This document shows positions 44,265 to 55,462 of a stretch of DNA of 64,000 nt, in pieces. This DNA comes from Palaemon carinicauda (taxonomy: Eukaryota > Arthropoda > Malacostraca > Decapoda > Palaemonidae): assembly GCF_036898095.1 (NCBI RefSeq), contig NC_090750.1, positions 85,259,075 to 85,323,074 on the forward strand, read 5' to 3'. The translations under genes and the position numbers were made by a program. The notes below the pieces were generated by a model, which saw nothing but the letters and a program-made list of their open reading frames with translations, had not been told where the DNA came from and ran no database searches. How positions within the stretch are numbered: the first letter of the stretch is position 1; every line of letters begins with the position of its first letter.

Positions 44265-45800
44265 CACAGCATATGAAGTCAATAGATCCTAGAACAGGAG
44301 TTGATAGGATTAGAGGAGAGAAGTTACAGTATGCTAGTGATACAAAGATAGATTTGCTAACTAGGATTTGTATGATAAATTTGGCAGAAGGAGTAGTCCA
44401 TAAGAAGAGGGCGAGAGGAATAATTGTTCCATTGTATAAAGATAAATGTGATAATGGCAACCATAAGAATTATAGGAACAAAACATTACTTAGTAAACCA
44501 AAAAAGGTGTAAGAATAAGAATTATAGGAACAAAACATTACTTAGTAAACCAAAAAAGGTGTAAGGAAAAAAAAAAATTGATTCAGAACATAAGAGAGGT
44601 GACACAAAGATTAATAGGAGGACAACAGTTCTAGGTTTAAACAAGCAAAAGGGTACATCGATCTAATATTTGCTATGAAACAGATTTTTTTTTAGAAGAT
44701 TGACAGTACTATAAAGGGAAAAATTTTTAGGGAACATACAAGGACCTGCCAAAAGCTTACAGCAGATTAAAAAGATACAATGTATAATAGGGTTGAAAAC
44801 AATTTAAAGTTTTCATTATGGATGCAAAAGACTCAAGTAGCCTCTTTAGGTAGTAGACTAACTAGTTTGCTGTGAAAATGATTCTGTTATGCTTCTGTAG
44901 AGTTCAACATCTTTATGAATGTAGTGATGCAAGACATCAGAGAAAGGCCAGTGGACGTGGAAGTGAAATTGTGGGATAAGAAAATAAGTTACGAATGGAA
45001 TGCACAATGATTGATGTTTACAGATGATGCAGTGCTAATTAGATAATGTGAAGAGAAACTACAGAAGCTAATAAGTGTGTTTGAAAGGTGTTTGAATAAG
45101 ACAAAATTGAGCAGGCATAAGGTAATGTTAGGAAGCAATGAGGCAGTTGGAGTAATGTACAATATGTTAGTATGAATGGGCACTTTCATTCTTATAAGTA
45201 CAGATATCTTGTAGTAAAATAATAGATGATGACAAGGTTTAGAGAACAGTCACAGAATAGAAGTACAGTACCAAGAAAAGTAGCAGGAAGCATGCAAAAA
45301 ATTAGTAAGAGATTTTTCTTATACAGTACAGTATATGGAAGGAAGGATTGTATGCTAAATCAACTCTTTTTATGAGAGCGAAGTATGGTCATTGAATGTG
45401 AATTAAATAAAAAAGGTAAAAGGAGAGATGAACTGTTTGCATAATATACATGGTCAAAAATAGAAATGTGAGAAAGGTGATGTTCATGCAAGGTAATACT
45501 ATATGGTTATAAAAGGTGAATTGATGTATTTAAGTATTTTGAGGTGAGCTTGTCATATGGAAAGAATAGATGATGTCCAGGCTAGAAGGTAATTTTGAAG
45601 GGTAGCCAGAGCGGTAAGTATGAGAATAGAAAGACTTCCAGCAACATTGGTCTGAAGAGCTAAATGGGGGTAGGAGGACTCAAACTGGTGCTAATGAGCC
45701 TTTTATGAAAGAACATTGAGTGACTACTGTAATGTGGAAGTTTTACTACATAGGGGTTCACCCATGATTTAACAGATGAAGATGAATGTGACTGTAACAT
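44265..45800 (+). pseudogene. Decayed RTE-like reverse transcriptase
   Basis: Plus-strand fragments follow the RTE order: RARGIIVPLYKDKCDNGNHK (44409-44470, compare IVPLYKGKGDVHECCNSRGI in the 27.2-kb element), LFTDDAVLI (45014-45040, the RT catalytic box with Thr in place of Ala), and a late CHMERIDD (45546-45570), equivalent to GHVERM. Many stops and frameshifts. It lies just upstream of the host start codon, in the opposite orientation, and contains a local 52-bp duplication. Confidence 0.72.
44463..44566. repeat. 52-bp tandem duplication within the RTE-like relic
   Basis: The unit AAGAATTATAGGAACAAAAC...AAAAAAGGTGTAAG occurs twice, starting at 44465 and 44517, almost identical, so it arose after the element decayed. 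Confidence 0.9.
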
Positions 45801-46289
45801 GTGTTGTTGTTCTTTGCAACCAACCCTCTTAAGGAAGTGAGGTTAGGTACTACAGTAACAGTTCTCATTCAAAGGATTATTTTTCAAATTAGAAGTAAAA
45901 ATTGGAATAAAGTAAACCTAAAGAAGTTGGATGGCTAAGTCTGTCGAGACCAAAGTGAAGAGAAGAAATAAAAAGACAAAGCAATATTGATGAAAGACCA
46001 TGAAAACCTCAAGATTTATCAGGTGTTTTATCAGCAAAGCACGTTGTGATTAGTACATTCCTACAAAGGTAAAGGGATAAAACAAGTCTTTCCATAGCAA
46101 AACAACTTCATTAAGAATGTTTATGAAATTAATTTACTAACCAATTTTCATTTATGAAGAAATATACTGTATAGAAAAAGTATTAAATCAGTCATACATT
46201 ACGTACTGTATAATACTGTACTGATGTTTCTGGTAAAATAATTGTGGATATTTACCATAATTAGTGCCAGTACTTACTAAAAATTACAA
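45801..46289. other. Spacer between RTE-like relic and DIRS fragments
   Basis: AT-rich; nothing recognised. Confidence 0.5.
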
Positions 46290-47060
46290 ATTTGGCAGTA
46301 ATTTGTATTTTTCCTAACCATACAAAACTTAGTGGGTGTAGTGAGGGGAGGGCTGGTCTACCCCCCCCCCCTCCCCTGGCTCACACACTCACTAAGTGTA
46401 TTACATCACTTTTTTATTTTTGGCAGGACTTTCTAAGGGGGATAAGTGATGGAGGGACAACTATAGGTTTGTATAGTTATGAAAAATACACTTAGACGTC
46501 TAAGTTATCCCACGGACGTTGGAAGGCGTCCTGTAGGAATGCCTGGGAATCTGGTACAGTATCGGCGAGCAATACAGGTAACCCGGATATTTCCAGTTGA
46601 GAGATGTTGGGAACAGGTCAATTGTCATTGAGGCCCATAAAGTCAAGAATTTGTTGGTCACCAAGGATGTACAGGTAAAGACCATTCAGAGACAATTATC
46701 TGAGTCTTTCTGTTCGAGTCGTCTGCGAGAATGTTCCTTTTGCCAGGAAAGAACAGGTCTGACAGGGAGATCAAATTGTCTTCCGTCCATCGCAGTACAG
46801 TACTGTACTTCAAAGGCTAGTTGGCAGAGCAGCTGTGAAAAAGTACCTCTGTTTGTTCAGATACCCCACTACCATCATGTTGCTCCTCAACACAGATCTG
46901 AAAGTAGCTGCTGGAACTGCTTGAGAGCCAGAAAGGTTGCCCTCATTTCCAGGAGGTTTATGTGGCACTGCTGATTGGAATCAGACCATAGTCTTGCTAC
47001 AGGTGAGCAGCCCACTCTTCTTTTATCTGAGAATATCATCAAATCAGGGGGAGGAGAGAA
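46290..47060 (-). mobile_element. DIRS-like fragment: terminal repeat plus RNase H remnant
   Basis: At 46290-46500 the sequence (AATTTGTATTTTTCCTAAC, GCTGGTCTACCCCC, CACTAAGTGTATTACATCAC) matches the terminus at 58250-58400 and so is a DIRS terminal repeat. To its right, on the minus strand, are NLLEMRATFLALKQFQQLL (46955-46900) and MTIDLFPTSLN (near 46640-46600), both RNase H-region motifs of DIRS elements. Frames are broken. It may be a separate family from the following fragment. Confidence 0.68.
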
Positions 47061-47503
47061 GATCTACTCCCTTGAGGAGGTTAGTATCTGCTACCAACTA
47101 ACTCAAGTCGCACTTTTGCTCTGACCCTATTGGTAAACACAGGTCTAGATGATCCCTGAGCTGAGACCAATAGGTCTTCTATTGCTACTGGAGAAACCAC
47201 ATGTGAAGACAGCCATTGAATAACAGACACTACAGGTAGATCAGGTGGCCCAAAAGGCCCAGCCACATGGGTGCTTGCAGTAAGTCTTGTGAAAGGAAGG
47301 GACATGTCAATTCCCTAAAGCTCTCTATTCTGATTTGGGATGGAAAAACTCTGCCCAAAACCAATATGGAAGATCTTTTTCAAGGCTGACTTGATTGTAG
47401 TAATGGTATTGGCTGCCAGGCCTGATTCGAAGAGAGTTCTGAAGAAAGTCACAGTTAGGTTCATCGTCATTTTCTCAACTTGGGAATCTTTCAAGAACTG
47501 AGC

Positions 47504-48340
47504 TTATTTCTTGACAGCTGAGTCATATTGATGGAGAGTAGATTCTCTTTTGTCAGATTCCAGGAAAATAGTATTCAAAGGATCAATGTTTGCACCTCGT
47601 TGGGCTGCGAACTTCATGAAGTCCATAAAGTTAGGGCATTCAGAATCCTTGAGGAAGCGAACACATTGTGAGTTTGCACTGTGTGTTAACACCGGATTGG
47701 GAATCCGCCAGGGGCGGAGACCTAGTTCTAGCAACAAGGGGAACCAGTTGCTCTTGGGCCAGTTGGGGGCTACGAGAGCCACTTGACCTTTGAAGGATCT
47801 GAGTTTGTGCAGAACTTTCAGCAGGAGATTCACCGGAGGAAACAGATAAATCATCTTCCAGGTATTCCAATCTAGAATCATAGAATCCGTGGCATAAGCC
47901 TGAGGGTCCAGGTTGGGGGCTACGTAACAATCTATTTTGCGATTGGATTTCGTCGCAAACAGATCCACCTGGATACCCGGGACTGGAGATAGTATCCACT
48001 GGAAAGATCGATTGTCTAGTGACCATTCCGACTCTAGCGGAGTCGTCCGGGAAAGTGAGTCCTCTACCACATTCCGGACTCCTGCTAGATGGACTGCTGA
48101 CAGGTACCACTTGTGCATTGCTGCCATGGAGAAAAACTTCAACATGATGGGGTTTATTTGGGCTGATCTGGAGCCTTCTCTGTTGAGGCAGTGTACTATG
48201 ACTGCACTATCGAGAACCAGTCTGATATGGAGATTCCTGGCTGGATTGAGAAGTTTTAAAGTGAGGAAGACTGCCATGGCCTCTAGGACGTTGACGTGCA
48301 TTTGTTGGAAGACCGGTGACCATAACCATTGGACTTTCAC
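47504..48340 (-). CDS. DIRS-type RNase H domain with downstream region, open over 278 codons
   Basis: The frame begins inside the domain. It reads MHVNVLEAMAVFLTLKLL (the HIN-LE-A helix), then IRLVLDSAVIVHCLNREGS (equivalent of SDNATVVAYLNxQGG), AAMHKWYLSAVHLAGVRNVV-EDSLSR (the closing A-D-x-L-S-R), VDLFATKSNRKIDCYVAPNL, and VALVAPNWPKSNWFPLLLEL. RNase H removes the RNA strand during DIRS replication. The key Asp of the DNA-N motif is present as L-D-S, the Asn being lost. It survives as an open frame although the RT in front of it is broken, so it is not functional alone. Confidence 0.75.
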   Translation of the reverse strand: MKVQWLWSPVFQQMHVNVLEAMAVFLTLKLLNPARNLHIRLVLDSAVIVHCLNREGSRSAQINPIMLKFFSMAAMHKWYLSAVHLAGVRNVVEDSLSRTTPLESEWSLDNRSFQWILSPVPGIQVDLFATKSNRKIDCYVAPNLDPQAYATDSMILDWNTWKMIYLFPPVNLLLKVLHKLRSFKGQVALVAPNWPKSNWFPLLLELGLRPWRIPNPVLTHSANSQCVRFLKDSECPNFMDFMKFAAQRGANIDPLNTIFLESDKRESTLHQYDSAVKK

Positions 48341-48475
48341 TGGGCGGCACGGGTCTCTCGCCCAGAAACAGATTTTTCCTTCGTCAAAATCCCTTTATTA
48401 GTGTGTACACAGGCGTTGTGGACAGACCAAAGCACAGTACCTGAAACTGGTAAATCCTCTCGTGAAGGATGAATC

Positions 48476-48739
48476 TTAGGTACTTCCTTGACTCACACGG
48501 ATAGTGATCTGGAAGTACGTATCTTTTGGATCCAGTGTGATCGTGAAGTCCTTTGGTCTAACAACATGTCTGACTATTTCTGCCATCTCCATCTTAAACG
48601 GAGTCTGATAGACAAACTCGTTCACAGTGGATAGGTCGATGACTGGTTTCCAGCCTCCAGAAGTCTTCTCTACAAGAAAGAGTCGACTGTAGAAGCTTGA
48701 CCCACCAAGAACCTCTAGGAGAGAGGCCTTCTCCAACAT
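48476..48739 (-). pseudogene. DIRS-type reverse transcriptase N-terminal fragment
   Basis: 87 codons: LEVLGGSSFYSRLFLVEKTS, GGWKPVIDLSTVNEF and RPKDFTITLDPKDTYFQI correspond to RT motifs 1-3, with the first catalytic aspartate changed in context (L-D-P-K-D instead of L-D-L-K-D). The palm part with YLDD is absent. Confidence 0.75.
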
Positions 48740-50744
48740 GGTGGTCTGAACTTCAGCCTAAATGGCGAGATCCTTTGAGAAGGAATAAGACATCATTGGA
48801 TGTCGTGTCAAAGGGGAGAGAGAGAGTGAACGGGATGTGGAGGACTGAGACCACCCATGATTCTGTCCGTAGGAATTCCCATCTCTGACACCTGCAAATA
48901 AGGTATCCCCCCACTGGTGGTCATGCAGGAGGTATGGCCCATTAGTGGGAGCTGCCATGTCTTCCACCACTATCTCCTCTGCTTGTAGTGCCTTTAATAG
49001 GAGAGGGCTGCTTAGGGGCTTCCTGGTTAGGGTTGGATGGCCTCAAAGCATTCAACATTATTTTTCTATGCCCCTGACTATGGAGGGGACGCCCTCGGAG
49101 CAGTTAGTGCCAAAGAGTGGGAGATAGATGTCAACGCCCTGTGGAGGAGGGAGTCATGACTTGCCTTCTTCGAGCACTCCACAACCGAGTCGATGTTTTC
49201 CAATCTAAACAAGGTAGGATTATCCATTGACGAGATATGTAACTTGAGCGTTTCTCTCTTAGGCAAATGCCTCTAGAACCTTAAAATGAAGGAGTCTCAT
49301 CGTTTCAGGATCCAGTTCGTCCACTGGTTGGCTATGTTGTGACAAGAAACTCAACAGCTTTCGCTACAGAAAGCAAGATGTTCATAGCTTTTTTTATCTG
49401 GATCCGCCAAATTCTTATCGGTGATCAGAAAACCAACTGACCCGGACCAGTAATCGTTACATGAAGTGGCTTGCAATCTGCTCCATGTTTGCAGCTTCTG
49501 CAGCCAAGAATGTCAATTTCTGTGCCGCAAACTTATCAAAGAGCAAGATTTATGGCATTGCTGCGACCACTAGGTCTAATGGCAAAGGCGAGGGATCGTT
49601 GTGGAGTATTTGTACAGTAATACTGTACTCCCTTTGCTGGACAAACAGCACAGGAAATAACCGTAGTGAGTTACTAGTCCCAGGTACTTGGGAGATGACC
49701 CTCTTCCTGGCACCTTTCACCTTCTTAGACCAGGGCAACTCTATCCTGGTCTTCACGGTTTAGAGGGGTCTGCAGAAGAGATCAAGGATTGTATCCTTCC
49801 CCTCAAGAAGGAAGTATGATGGATCGCCCAATCCTTTGATTTTCCTTATGCAGCCCAATACCTGCATAAAGAAATGGTCCGACTCTCTGATAACTGGTGA
49901 ACATTTCAAGGCTAGCTAGTTGAGGCAGCACGCCTTCTGGATGGTCAGAAATTTTGTCTTATGACTCAGTGAACTCCCGCCTCAAACCCCTACAAGCCTG
50001 GGTTGGGTCAGGTTCATCAATGACAGTCCCAACTGGGAATCAAGGTTTAGAAGGGAGGTTCTACGCCGTAGGCAACAATGAGACAGATACCAAACCAGGA
50101 GGGCCCTTCTATTGATCTGGGACCTTAAGCACTTTCGAGGACGTTCTTTGGATTCTTTGAAAGGGTTTTCATAACCTTACATTCCTGGGACTTAGCTGCA
50201 AAGGAGGCAGGAAGACTAGCAGTCTCCTGCCGAGGAGTCATCACAGCCTGCAGCGGTACAACAGGAGCTGTAACAAACGCTCGCAAGAAAACTTGCAGGA
50301 TGTTAGCGAGTTGCCTTGTGCGTGTCAAAAGCAGGGCTCGCACGCTGAAAAGGTGGCAAACAAGGAAAGGTTGGCTTGTCTGTGAACACCAGCCAGGACC
50401 AGGGTTTACTATATCAGTGGTATTTGCCCAACTCTCATTTTTAAAAGAAAGCTGTCAGTGGGGCAAGTGTTGAATGCAGGTGTCTGGAAAAGACAGACAA
50501 CCTTCATGTCCTTCTACCTTCAATAATCTACCCACAAGTCCCTTGACATCTTTATGCTAGGACATGTGGTGGCTATTCAAACAGTTGTGTAGCAAGCCTA
50601 GCTCCAACATAGGAAAGATTGACTTAGGTTGGAAATGAAGGGCAGTATATCTGGCTCTTTTTTATTCTTCTGCACCTCTCTTGGGGTCAGTGCTTGAGGT
50701 GTTACAAGCTGGTTGGACCAGATGCTGGTAAGTTGCACACTAGA

Positions 50745-51130
50745 GTACCATTCTTTTTAACCAGTTAATTCTAATAGCCAGGCCTTCATCATAAGGCTCA
50801 ATACTACAAAGTATTCTAGAAGTTTTATTCTAGCTGTGATCAAATTGTGGAATGATCTTCCTAATCAGGTAGTTGAATCAGTAGAAGTTCAAAAGTTCAA
50901 ACTTGCAGGAAATGTTTTTATGTTGAACAGCCTCTTTATGGTTAATATATGAAATATGTTTTGATGTTACTGTTTTTAAAATACTTTACTTAAATTGTTC
51001 ATTATTTCTCATATGATTTATTTCCTTATTTCCTTTCCTCACTGAACTATTTTTCCCTGTTGAAGCCCTTGGGCCTACACCATCTTGCTTTTCCAACTTG
51101 GCAGTGTTGCTTAGGTAGTAATAGTAATAA
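50745..51130 (+). repeat. 3' end of a LINE-like retrotransposon with end of its coding region (copy d)
   Basis: Plus strand at about 50820-50930 reads RSFILAVIKLWNDLPNQVVE and SVEVQKFKLAGNV, the characteristic C-terminus of CR1/L2/Jockey-type reverse transcriptase proteins (S-F-x-x-x-x-x-x-W-N-x-L-P). It is followed by a 3' UTR like copies a-c and ends in AATAGTAATAACAATAA. This links the otherwise anonymous repeats to a LINE. Confidence 0.8.
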
Positions 51131-52071
51131 CAATAAGAATGATGATGATGATAATAATGATCAAAGAAGTATATCTCCCTATTCCCGATACAAGCTGGGG
51201 ATGGTGAATCTGATATCAACCCATTATTCATATACCTGGTATCTGATTCTTATGACATCCACTTCAGGGGTAAGGTTTCATTTTATATGGTACGGTACTG
51301 TTCAATTCATTGTATGACCTAGCCTAATAATTTCCCATCCTCATGGTAAACAGATGGAGGTTGACAGGGTTCTTGCTTTGCTTCTCCCCAGATTAAGCTT
51401 GGAACCCCTTCCAGAGAAGTTACATAACCTAACAGTTTTGGTTGCAAAGGGACTTTTAACCCTCCAAGCCATAAGTCTTTCTAATTAAAGGATGAGGGTT
51501 TGTACACGTCCTTTAATATACCTTCCCACCGCAAACTAACCCTCTAAGATCTGGGCTGAAGTTTCAAAAGTGAAGGATGAACCGATTGGAAAGGGGGACG
51601 GGGCAAGAATAACTGCTCGTTATCCATTTCAATGATTGATTCCAGCTTACTCCAAGGTATCTCCCTAAAGGACTCGGTATTGTATGGTCTAGAAGAAAAC
51701 AAATTACTTTTGAAATTTGTTATATTAACCTAGAGGGGTATGTTGTTTCAATTCAATATTTTTAATGTGAATTTTCCCCTCATTTATTTGAAAACAAAAA
51801 GACCATGACCCATGGGATTTAAAGAGTTTTGGTCATTTTTGAAAGAGTGAGATATTGAATCAGTGGTTTGACCTAACCAGATTTAAATCTAACTGTGTGT
51901 GTTTGGTTCACAAAGACTGCATTCAATAGAAAAGAAAATTTCAAATGAAAATGGTTCTCTAAAATAAACCATTCACAGCCTTCTTTACTAGATAATGTCA
52001 GTATTATGGCAAGTAAAATCAGTTTGTTCGTACACGAATACAAACCATTCACTCTTCACCGTGGATATCAC
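51131..52071. other. Spacer left of the complete DIRS element
   Basis: No gene seen. At 51665-51740 AAAGGACTCGGTATTGTATGG and AAACAAATTACTTTTGAAATTTG resemble DIRS termini (compare 9580-9640), so a solo terminal fragment is likely. Confidence 0.45.
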
Positions 52072-52102
52072 AAATTTTAAGTAATTTGTATTTTTCCTAA
52101 CA

Positions 52103-52285
52103 GTACTTACCTCGAACTACTTACTTAGGAGTATCTGGGATTCTCCTCCCAACCGACCAGAATTTTGTGTAGTTTCCCCTATCTCCGTTTTCTATAGTGG
52201 GACCCTCTGAGGCGGATGAATACTCGCCCTGAGGCGACCCGGGTCAGCGAGAGCGTGGGGCTAGGTCTCGGTCACCAGTAAGCTT
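52103..52285 (+). repeat. Inverted terminal repeat (3' end of the DIRS element)
   Basis: It begins GTACTTACCTCGAACTACTT and ends CGGTCACCAGTAAGCTT, with GAGGCGACCCGGGTCAGCGA in between. Its inverse, of equal length, is at 58013-58195 with only a few differences. Confidence 0.95.
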
Positions 52286-52347
52286 TTGATAATTATGGTA
52301 TCGAACTCCTGTAAGACACTCGGGGAAGGATGGGCGGGCAATAACCC

Positions 52348-52450
52348 GAAAGTAGTTCGAGGTAAGTACTGTTAGGAAAAATACAAATTACTTAAAATTT
52401 GTGATTTGTTCCAACACGGAGTACTTACCTCGAACTACTTTCTTAGGAGA
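52348..52450. repeat. Internal complementary region of the DIRS element
   Basis: 52348-52400 is the reverse complement of the left edge 52072-52124 (ATACAAATTACTTAAAATTT and AGTAGTTCGAGGTAAGTACT). 52401-52450 matches, inverted, the right edge 58170-58213 (TTGTTCCAACAC and GAGTACTTACCTCGAACTAC). The two halves abut, exactly as expected for a template that aligns both element ends for circularisation. Confidence 0.93.
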
Positions 52451-52762
52451 CTTATACTTTAGGAGGCGGGGGTAGTCTTACAGACCGAGAGACCTGCTGG
52501 ATACTAATGATTGAACCTAGATAGGAGGTTAGGTTCTTCTGACCACCAAACGGGATATGAGTCTTGGGGAGAACTACGGAAAAAACTATTTATTGTCTAA
52601 GTAACTCACCTCTGTAAAGATCTCCGGACATGGCCGTCTCCAATGAACGCTTCTCACATGGGAGGAGTAAGGGGAAAGGGAATGGAGGGGAAGCAGGAAT
52701 AAGGGGGAAAAAGTGAGGAAGGAACTTGTGACGCTTGGAATTACTTTCCTCGGGCTTCAACC

Positions 52763-53734
52763 TTAAACGTTTTGGAGCGTGGAAATGACCGGACCAAAGG
52801 AGAAGGAGTCCAAAGACTTCCTAGTACAGTCCTTCAGGTAGTGGGCCGTAAACGTGAACTGCCTGGACCATGTACCCGCCTTGTTCTTCTTGAAGGCTAG
52901 CGAAGTGCTCAGGCCCCTAATATCATGGGGGCGCGGCTTACCCGGCACCGAGGCTCCGTCACTGTCATAGGCTCTCTTTATAACTTGCCGTAACCAGAAG
53001 GAGATGGTGTTCCTGGACACTGCCTTCTTTACCAGGCCCGAGGAGACAAACAGACTCTTAATCCCTGAGCGAAGTCTGGCTGTCCTTTCCAGGTATTTCC
53101 TAACTGCCCTGACCAGGCATAGCAACAAATCCCTTGGGTTGTCTGATCGTGGAATCGCTAGAACTGAAAATCCCTCAAACCTAGGGTCCCAGGAGGCGGG
53201 GTTCTGCGTCTTAGCCACGAAATCGGGCAAGAACTTGAAACTCAAATCCTTCCACCCTTTCGAGTGCAAAACCTCGTACGATAGCCCACGGAGTTCGCTC
53301 ACTCGTTTAGCAGAGGCCAGGGCGAGAAGGAAGACAGTCTTGAGGGTGAGGTCTTTATCAAGGATGTCCCTGAGGGGTTCGAAGGGTGGCTCAGACAGCG
53401 TCTTAAGGACTCTGGCAACGTCCCACTGCAGCACTCTAGAGGAACGGGGAGAACACGATTGTTCAAAGCTCTTGATGAGTATCGAGATCTGCTGGGAACC
53501 TCGTAGATCGAGACCCTTGAGGAGAAAGACCTGACCCAAAGCAGTTCGGACACCTTTGATGGCCGGGATAGACATGCCTAAGTAGTCTCTCAGATGGACT
53601 AGGAAATCCGCTATCTTATGAATGGAGGCCTCCAGCGGCCTGAGGTTCTGGGAGGCGCACCATTTCGTGAAAGTGGCCCATTTAGCTTGATAAACCATGA
53701 CTGAAGACCATCTCAGGTAACCTGACATCCTCAT
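52763..53734 (-). CDS. DIRS tyrosine recombinase (integrase)
   Basis: 323 codons, intact. The N-terminal helical DNA-binding part (WATFTKWCASQN, FLVHLRDYLGMSIPAIKGVR) is followed by the catalytic domain: Arg144 in ASAKRVSELRGLS, His270 and Arg273 in RPHDIRGLSTSLAF, and probable nucleophile Tyr299 in FTFTAHYLKD. These are the R, H-x-x-R and Y of tyrosine recombinases. The enzyme would join the circular DNA copy to a target without duplication. Its frame is the only long one in the element without damage. The true start may lie a few codons earlier, since DIRS recombinase frames often overlap the RNase H frame. Confidence 0.9.
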   Translation of the reverse strand: MRMSGYLRWSSVMVYQAKWATFTKWCASQNLRPLEASIHKIADFLVHLRDYLGMSIPAIKGVRTALGQVFLLKGLDLRGSQQISILIKSFEQSCSPRSSRVLQWDVARVLKTLSEPPFEPLRDILDKDLTLKTVFLLALASAKRVSELRGLSYEVLHSKGWKDLSFKFLPDFVAKTQNPASWDPRFEGFSVLAIPRSDNPRDLLLCLVRAVRKYLERTARLRSGIKSLFVSSGLVKKAVSRNTISFWLRQVIKRAYDSDGASVPGKPRPHDIRGLSTSLAFKKNKAGTWSRQFTFTAHYLKDCTRKSLDSFSFGPVISTLQNV

Positions 53735-53763
53735 GGCGGTCTTCGACTAGTATCCCTCCTTCC

Positions 53764-54595
53764 TCAGGAGCCGCTCGATAACCTCCACGCATGTAGGCAG
53801 AGGGACCGAGGGTTTTCATGAAACTTTTGGAAGTGGGGCTGACGGAGGAAGTCTTCTCTATCTGGAAGCGGCCAGGGTGGAAGGACCGCCAGTTCCTTTA
53901 GGTCTGCGAACCACTCTCTCTCCGGCCACCAGGGCGCTACCAAAGTCATCCACAGGTTCTTTGCTCGTCTGACTCTGTTGAGGACCTGCCAGAGGGTGCC
54001 GAAGGGAGGGAAGGCATAAACTCCTTCGACTTTAGCCCTCCTTGCTTTTTCACATAGACTACCACTGTGGCGTTGTCGCACATTAACGCCACCGTATTCC
54101 TCGGAGAAGGTGGACGAATTCTACGCACGCCCTCTGAACCACCATCCGTTCCAGGATGTTTATGTGAAAGTTCTTTTCCTCGGGGGACCACTTTCCCTTT
54201 GCTGATTCGTCGAGAAGATGGGCTCCCCATCCCTCCTTCGATGCGTCCGTGAAGAGCAGCACCTCTGGAGGATCGATCGTGAAGGGCATTCCCTTGACGG
54301 TGTTCGCCCTGTCGTGCCACCATTTCAGGGTTTCCTTCGTCTCCGTGGACACCGTGACTAACTTGTGCAGGGACTCCCCCGGGGACCAGAGTTCTTTTAG
54401 GTTCCACTGAACCGCCCTTAGCTTGAGTCTCCCCCGGGAGACTAACTTCTCTAACGACACCAGGTGGCCCACTAACCTCTGCCAGTCTTTGGCTCTCCTT
54501 GGAAGGTTTGATAGGAAGAGGAGAATTATTCGGTCTAGATTTTCTAACCTATCTGAGGAGGGAAAGGCCCTCCCCAACTTGGTGTCTAGAACCAA
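53764..54595 (-). pseudogene. DIRS RNase H region, frameshifted
   Basis: Three overlapping frames: 54595-54083 has SSDRLENLDRIILLFLSNLP, the RNase H start VLLFTDASKEGWGAHL and NFHINILERMVVQRACVEF; 54407-53946 continues TVALMCDNATVVVYVKKQGG; and 54081-53764 has VEGVYAFPPFGTLWQVLNRV and VAPWWPEREWFADL. Together these are the usual RNase H and its C-terminal extension. The joins near 54130 and 54080 need single-base shifts, so the domain is interrupted. Confidence 0.82.
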
Positions 54596-54605
54596 CCCAG
54601 GTAGG

Positions 54606-55199
54606 TCATGCTGGTGGAGGGATCAGCTGTGACTTTTCTAGGTTGATGGTGATACCCAAGTCCTTGCAGAACCGTAGAAGCTTCGCTCCTTGCTCCTTCA
54701 GTGCTTCCTCTGAGGCTGAAAGCAACAACCAGTCGTCTAGGTACCGGATAACGTGGATGCCCTGTTCGTGAGCCCAGACTGACACTATTGTGAAGACCCT
54801 CGTGAAGACATGAGGAGCTGTCGACAGCCCGAAGCATAGGGTCCTGAACTGCAACGACTGGGCATCCCACTTCATCCTTAGGAACTTCCTGCTGGAGGGG
54901 TGGACAGGGATCTGAAAATACGTGTCCTTGAGGTCTAGGGAAATTATGAAGTCTCCCTCCCTCAAGGCTGCCATCACCGACTTCGGGGTGTCCATCTTGA
55001 AGTCGGTCTTGCATATGAACTTGTTGAGGGCCAAAAGATCTATGACCGGCCTCCAACCCCCTGTTGCCTTCTCCACCAGGAAGAGCCTGCTGTAGAACTC
55101 CGGAGTGAGGTTCTTGACTAGTTCTAATGCCCCTTTGGAGAGCATGGCCGACACTTCCTCCTGTAATGCCGCCTTCTTCAAGGGGTCCTTGGGAGCCAA
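54606..55199 (-). CDS. DIRS reverse transcriptase core
   Basis: 197 codons hold nearly the complete palm: FYSRLFLVEKATGGWRPVID, DFIISLDLKDTYFQIPVHP (first catalytic Asp), LCFGLSTAPHVFTRVF and VIRYLDDWLLLSASEEALKE with the YLDD box at 54743-54729. It then ends in KSQLIPPPA at a stop; the downstream frame resumes as STSMTYLGWF/VLDTKLG after a probable frameshift near 54600. The upstream part continues in another frame to 55335. It would copy element RNA into DNA. A short region between gag and RT carries a frameshift. Confidence 0.88.
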   Translation of the reverse strand: MAPKDPLKKAALQEEVSAMLSKGALELVKNLTPEFYSRLFLVEKATGGWRPVIDLLALNKFICKTDFKMDTPKSVMAALREGDFIISLDLKDTYFQIPVHPSSRKFLRMKWDAQSLQFRTLCFGLSTAPHVFTRVFTIVSVWAHEQGIHVIRYLDDWLLLSASEEALKEQGAKLLRFCKDLGITINLEKSQLIPPPA

Positions 55200-55462
55200 C
55201 CACTCCGCCTGTCGGTCGGGAATTAGAGGGGGCGGGTCCGCCAGGAAGGGAACCCTGTACCCGTCCCTCAGGACTGCTACGGTCCATGGATCTGCTCCCT
55301 TGTCCTGCCAAGCTTGCCAAGCGTGTTTGAGCCATCCCCCTACCTGAGGCTTTGGCAGCAGTAGGGGGCCTCTCTCCCTACCTTCTGGAGGCGCGGCTCA
55401 AACGTCCTCTCCTGGAGTTTGAGTAGCTAGGCCTAAAGGAGGCCTGCGGAGTCGTGCTTCCC

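Larger units (their letters stand above)
47300..50400 (-). mobile_element. DIRS-like element, broken (gag, RT start, RNase H, recombinase N-terminus)
   Basis: On the minus strand the order is gag-like frames (50343-49550), RT start with SFYSRLFLVEKTSGGWKPVI and KDFTITLDPKDTYFQI (48700-48490), then a 278-codon RNase H frame (48340-47504). After the stop the frame LTVTFFRTLFESGLAANTI with TTIKSALKKIFHIGF (about 47470-47360) resembles the N-terminal helical domain of a tyrosine recombinase. The RT catalytic YLDD box region is deleted between 48490 and 48340, and the recombinase core is missing. It is a relic. Confidence 0.78.
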
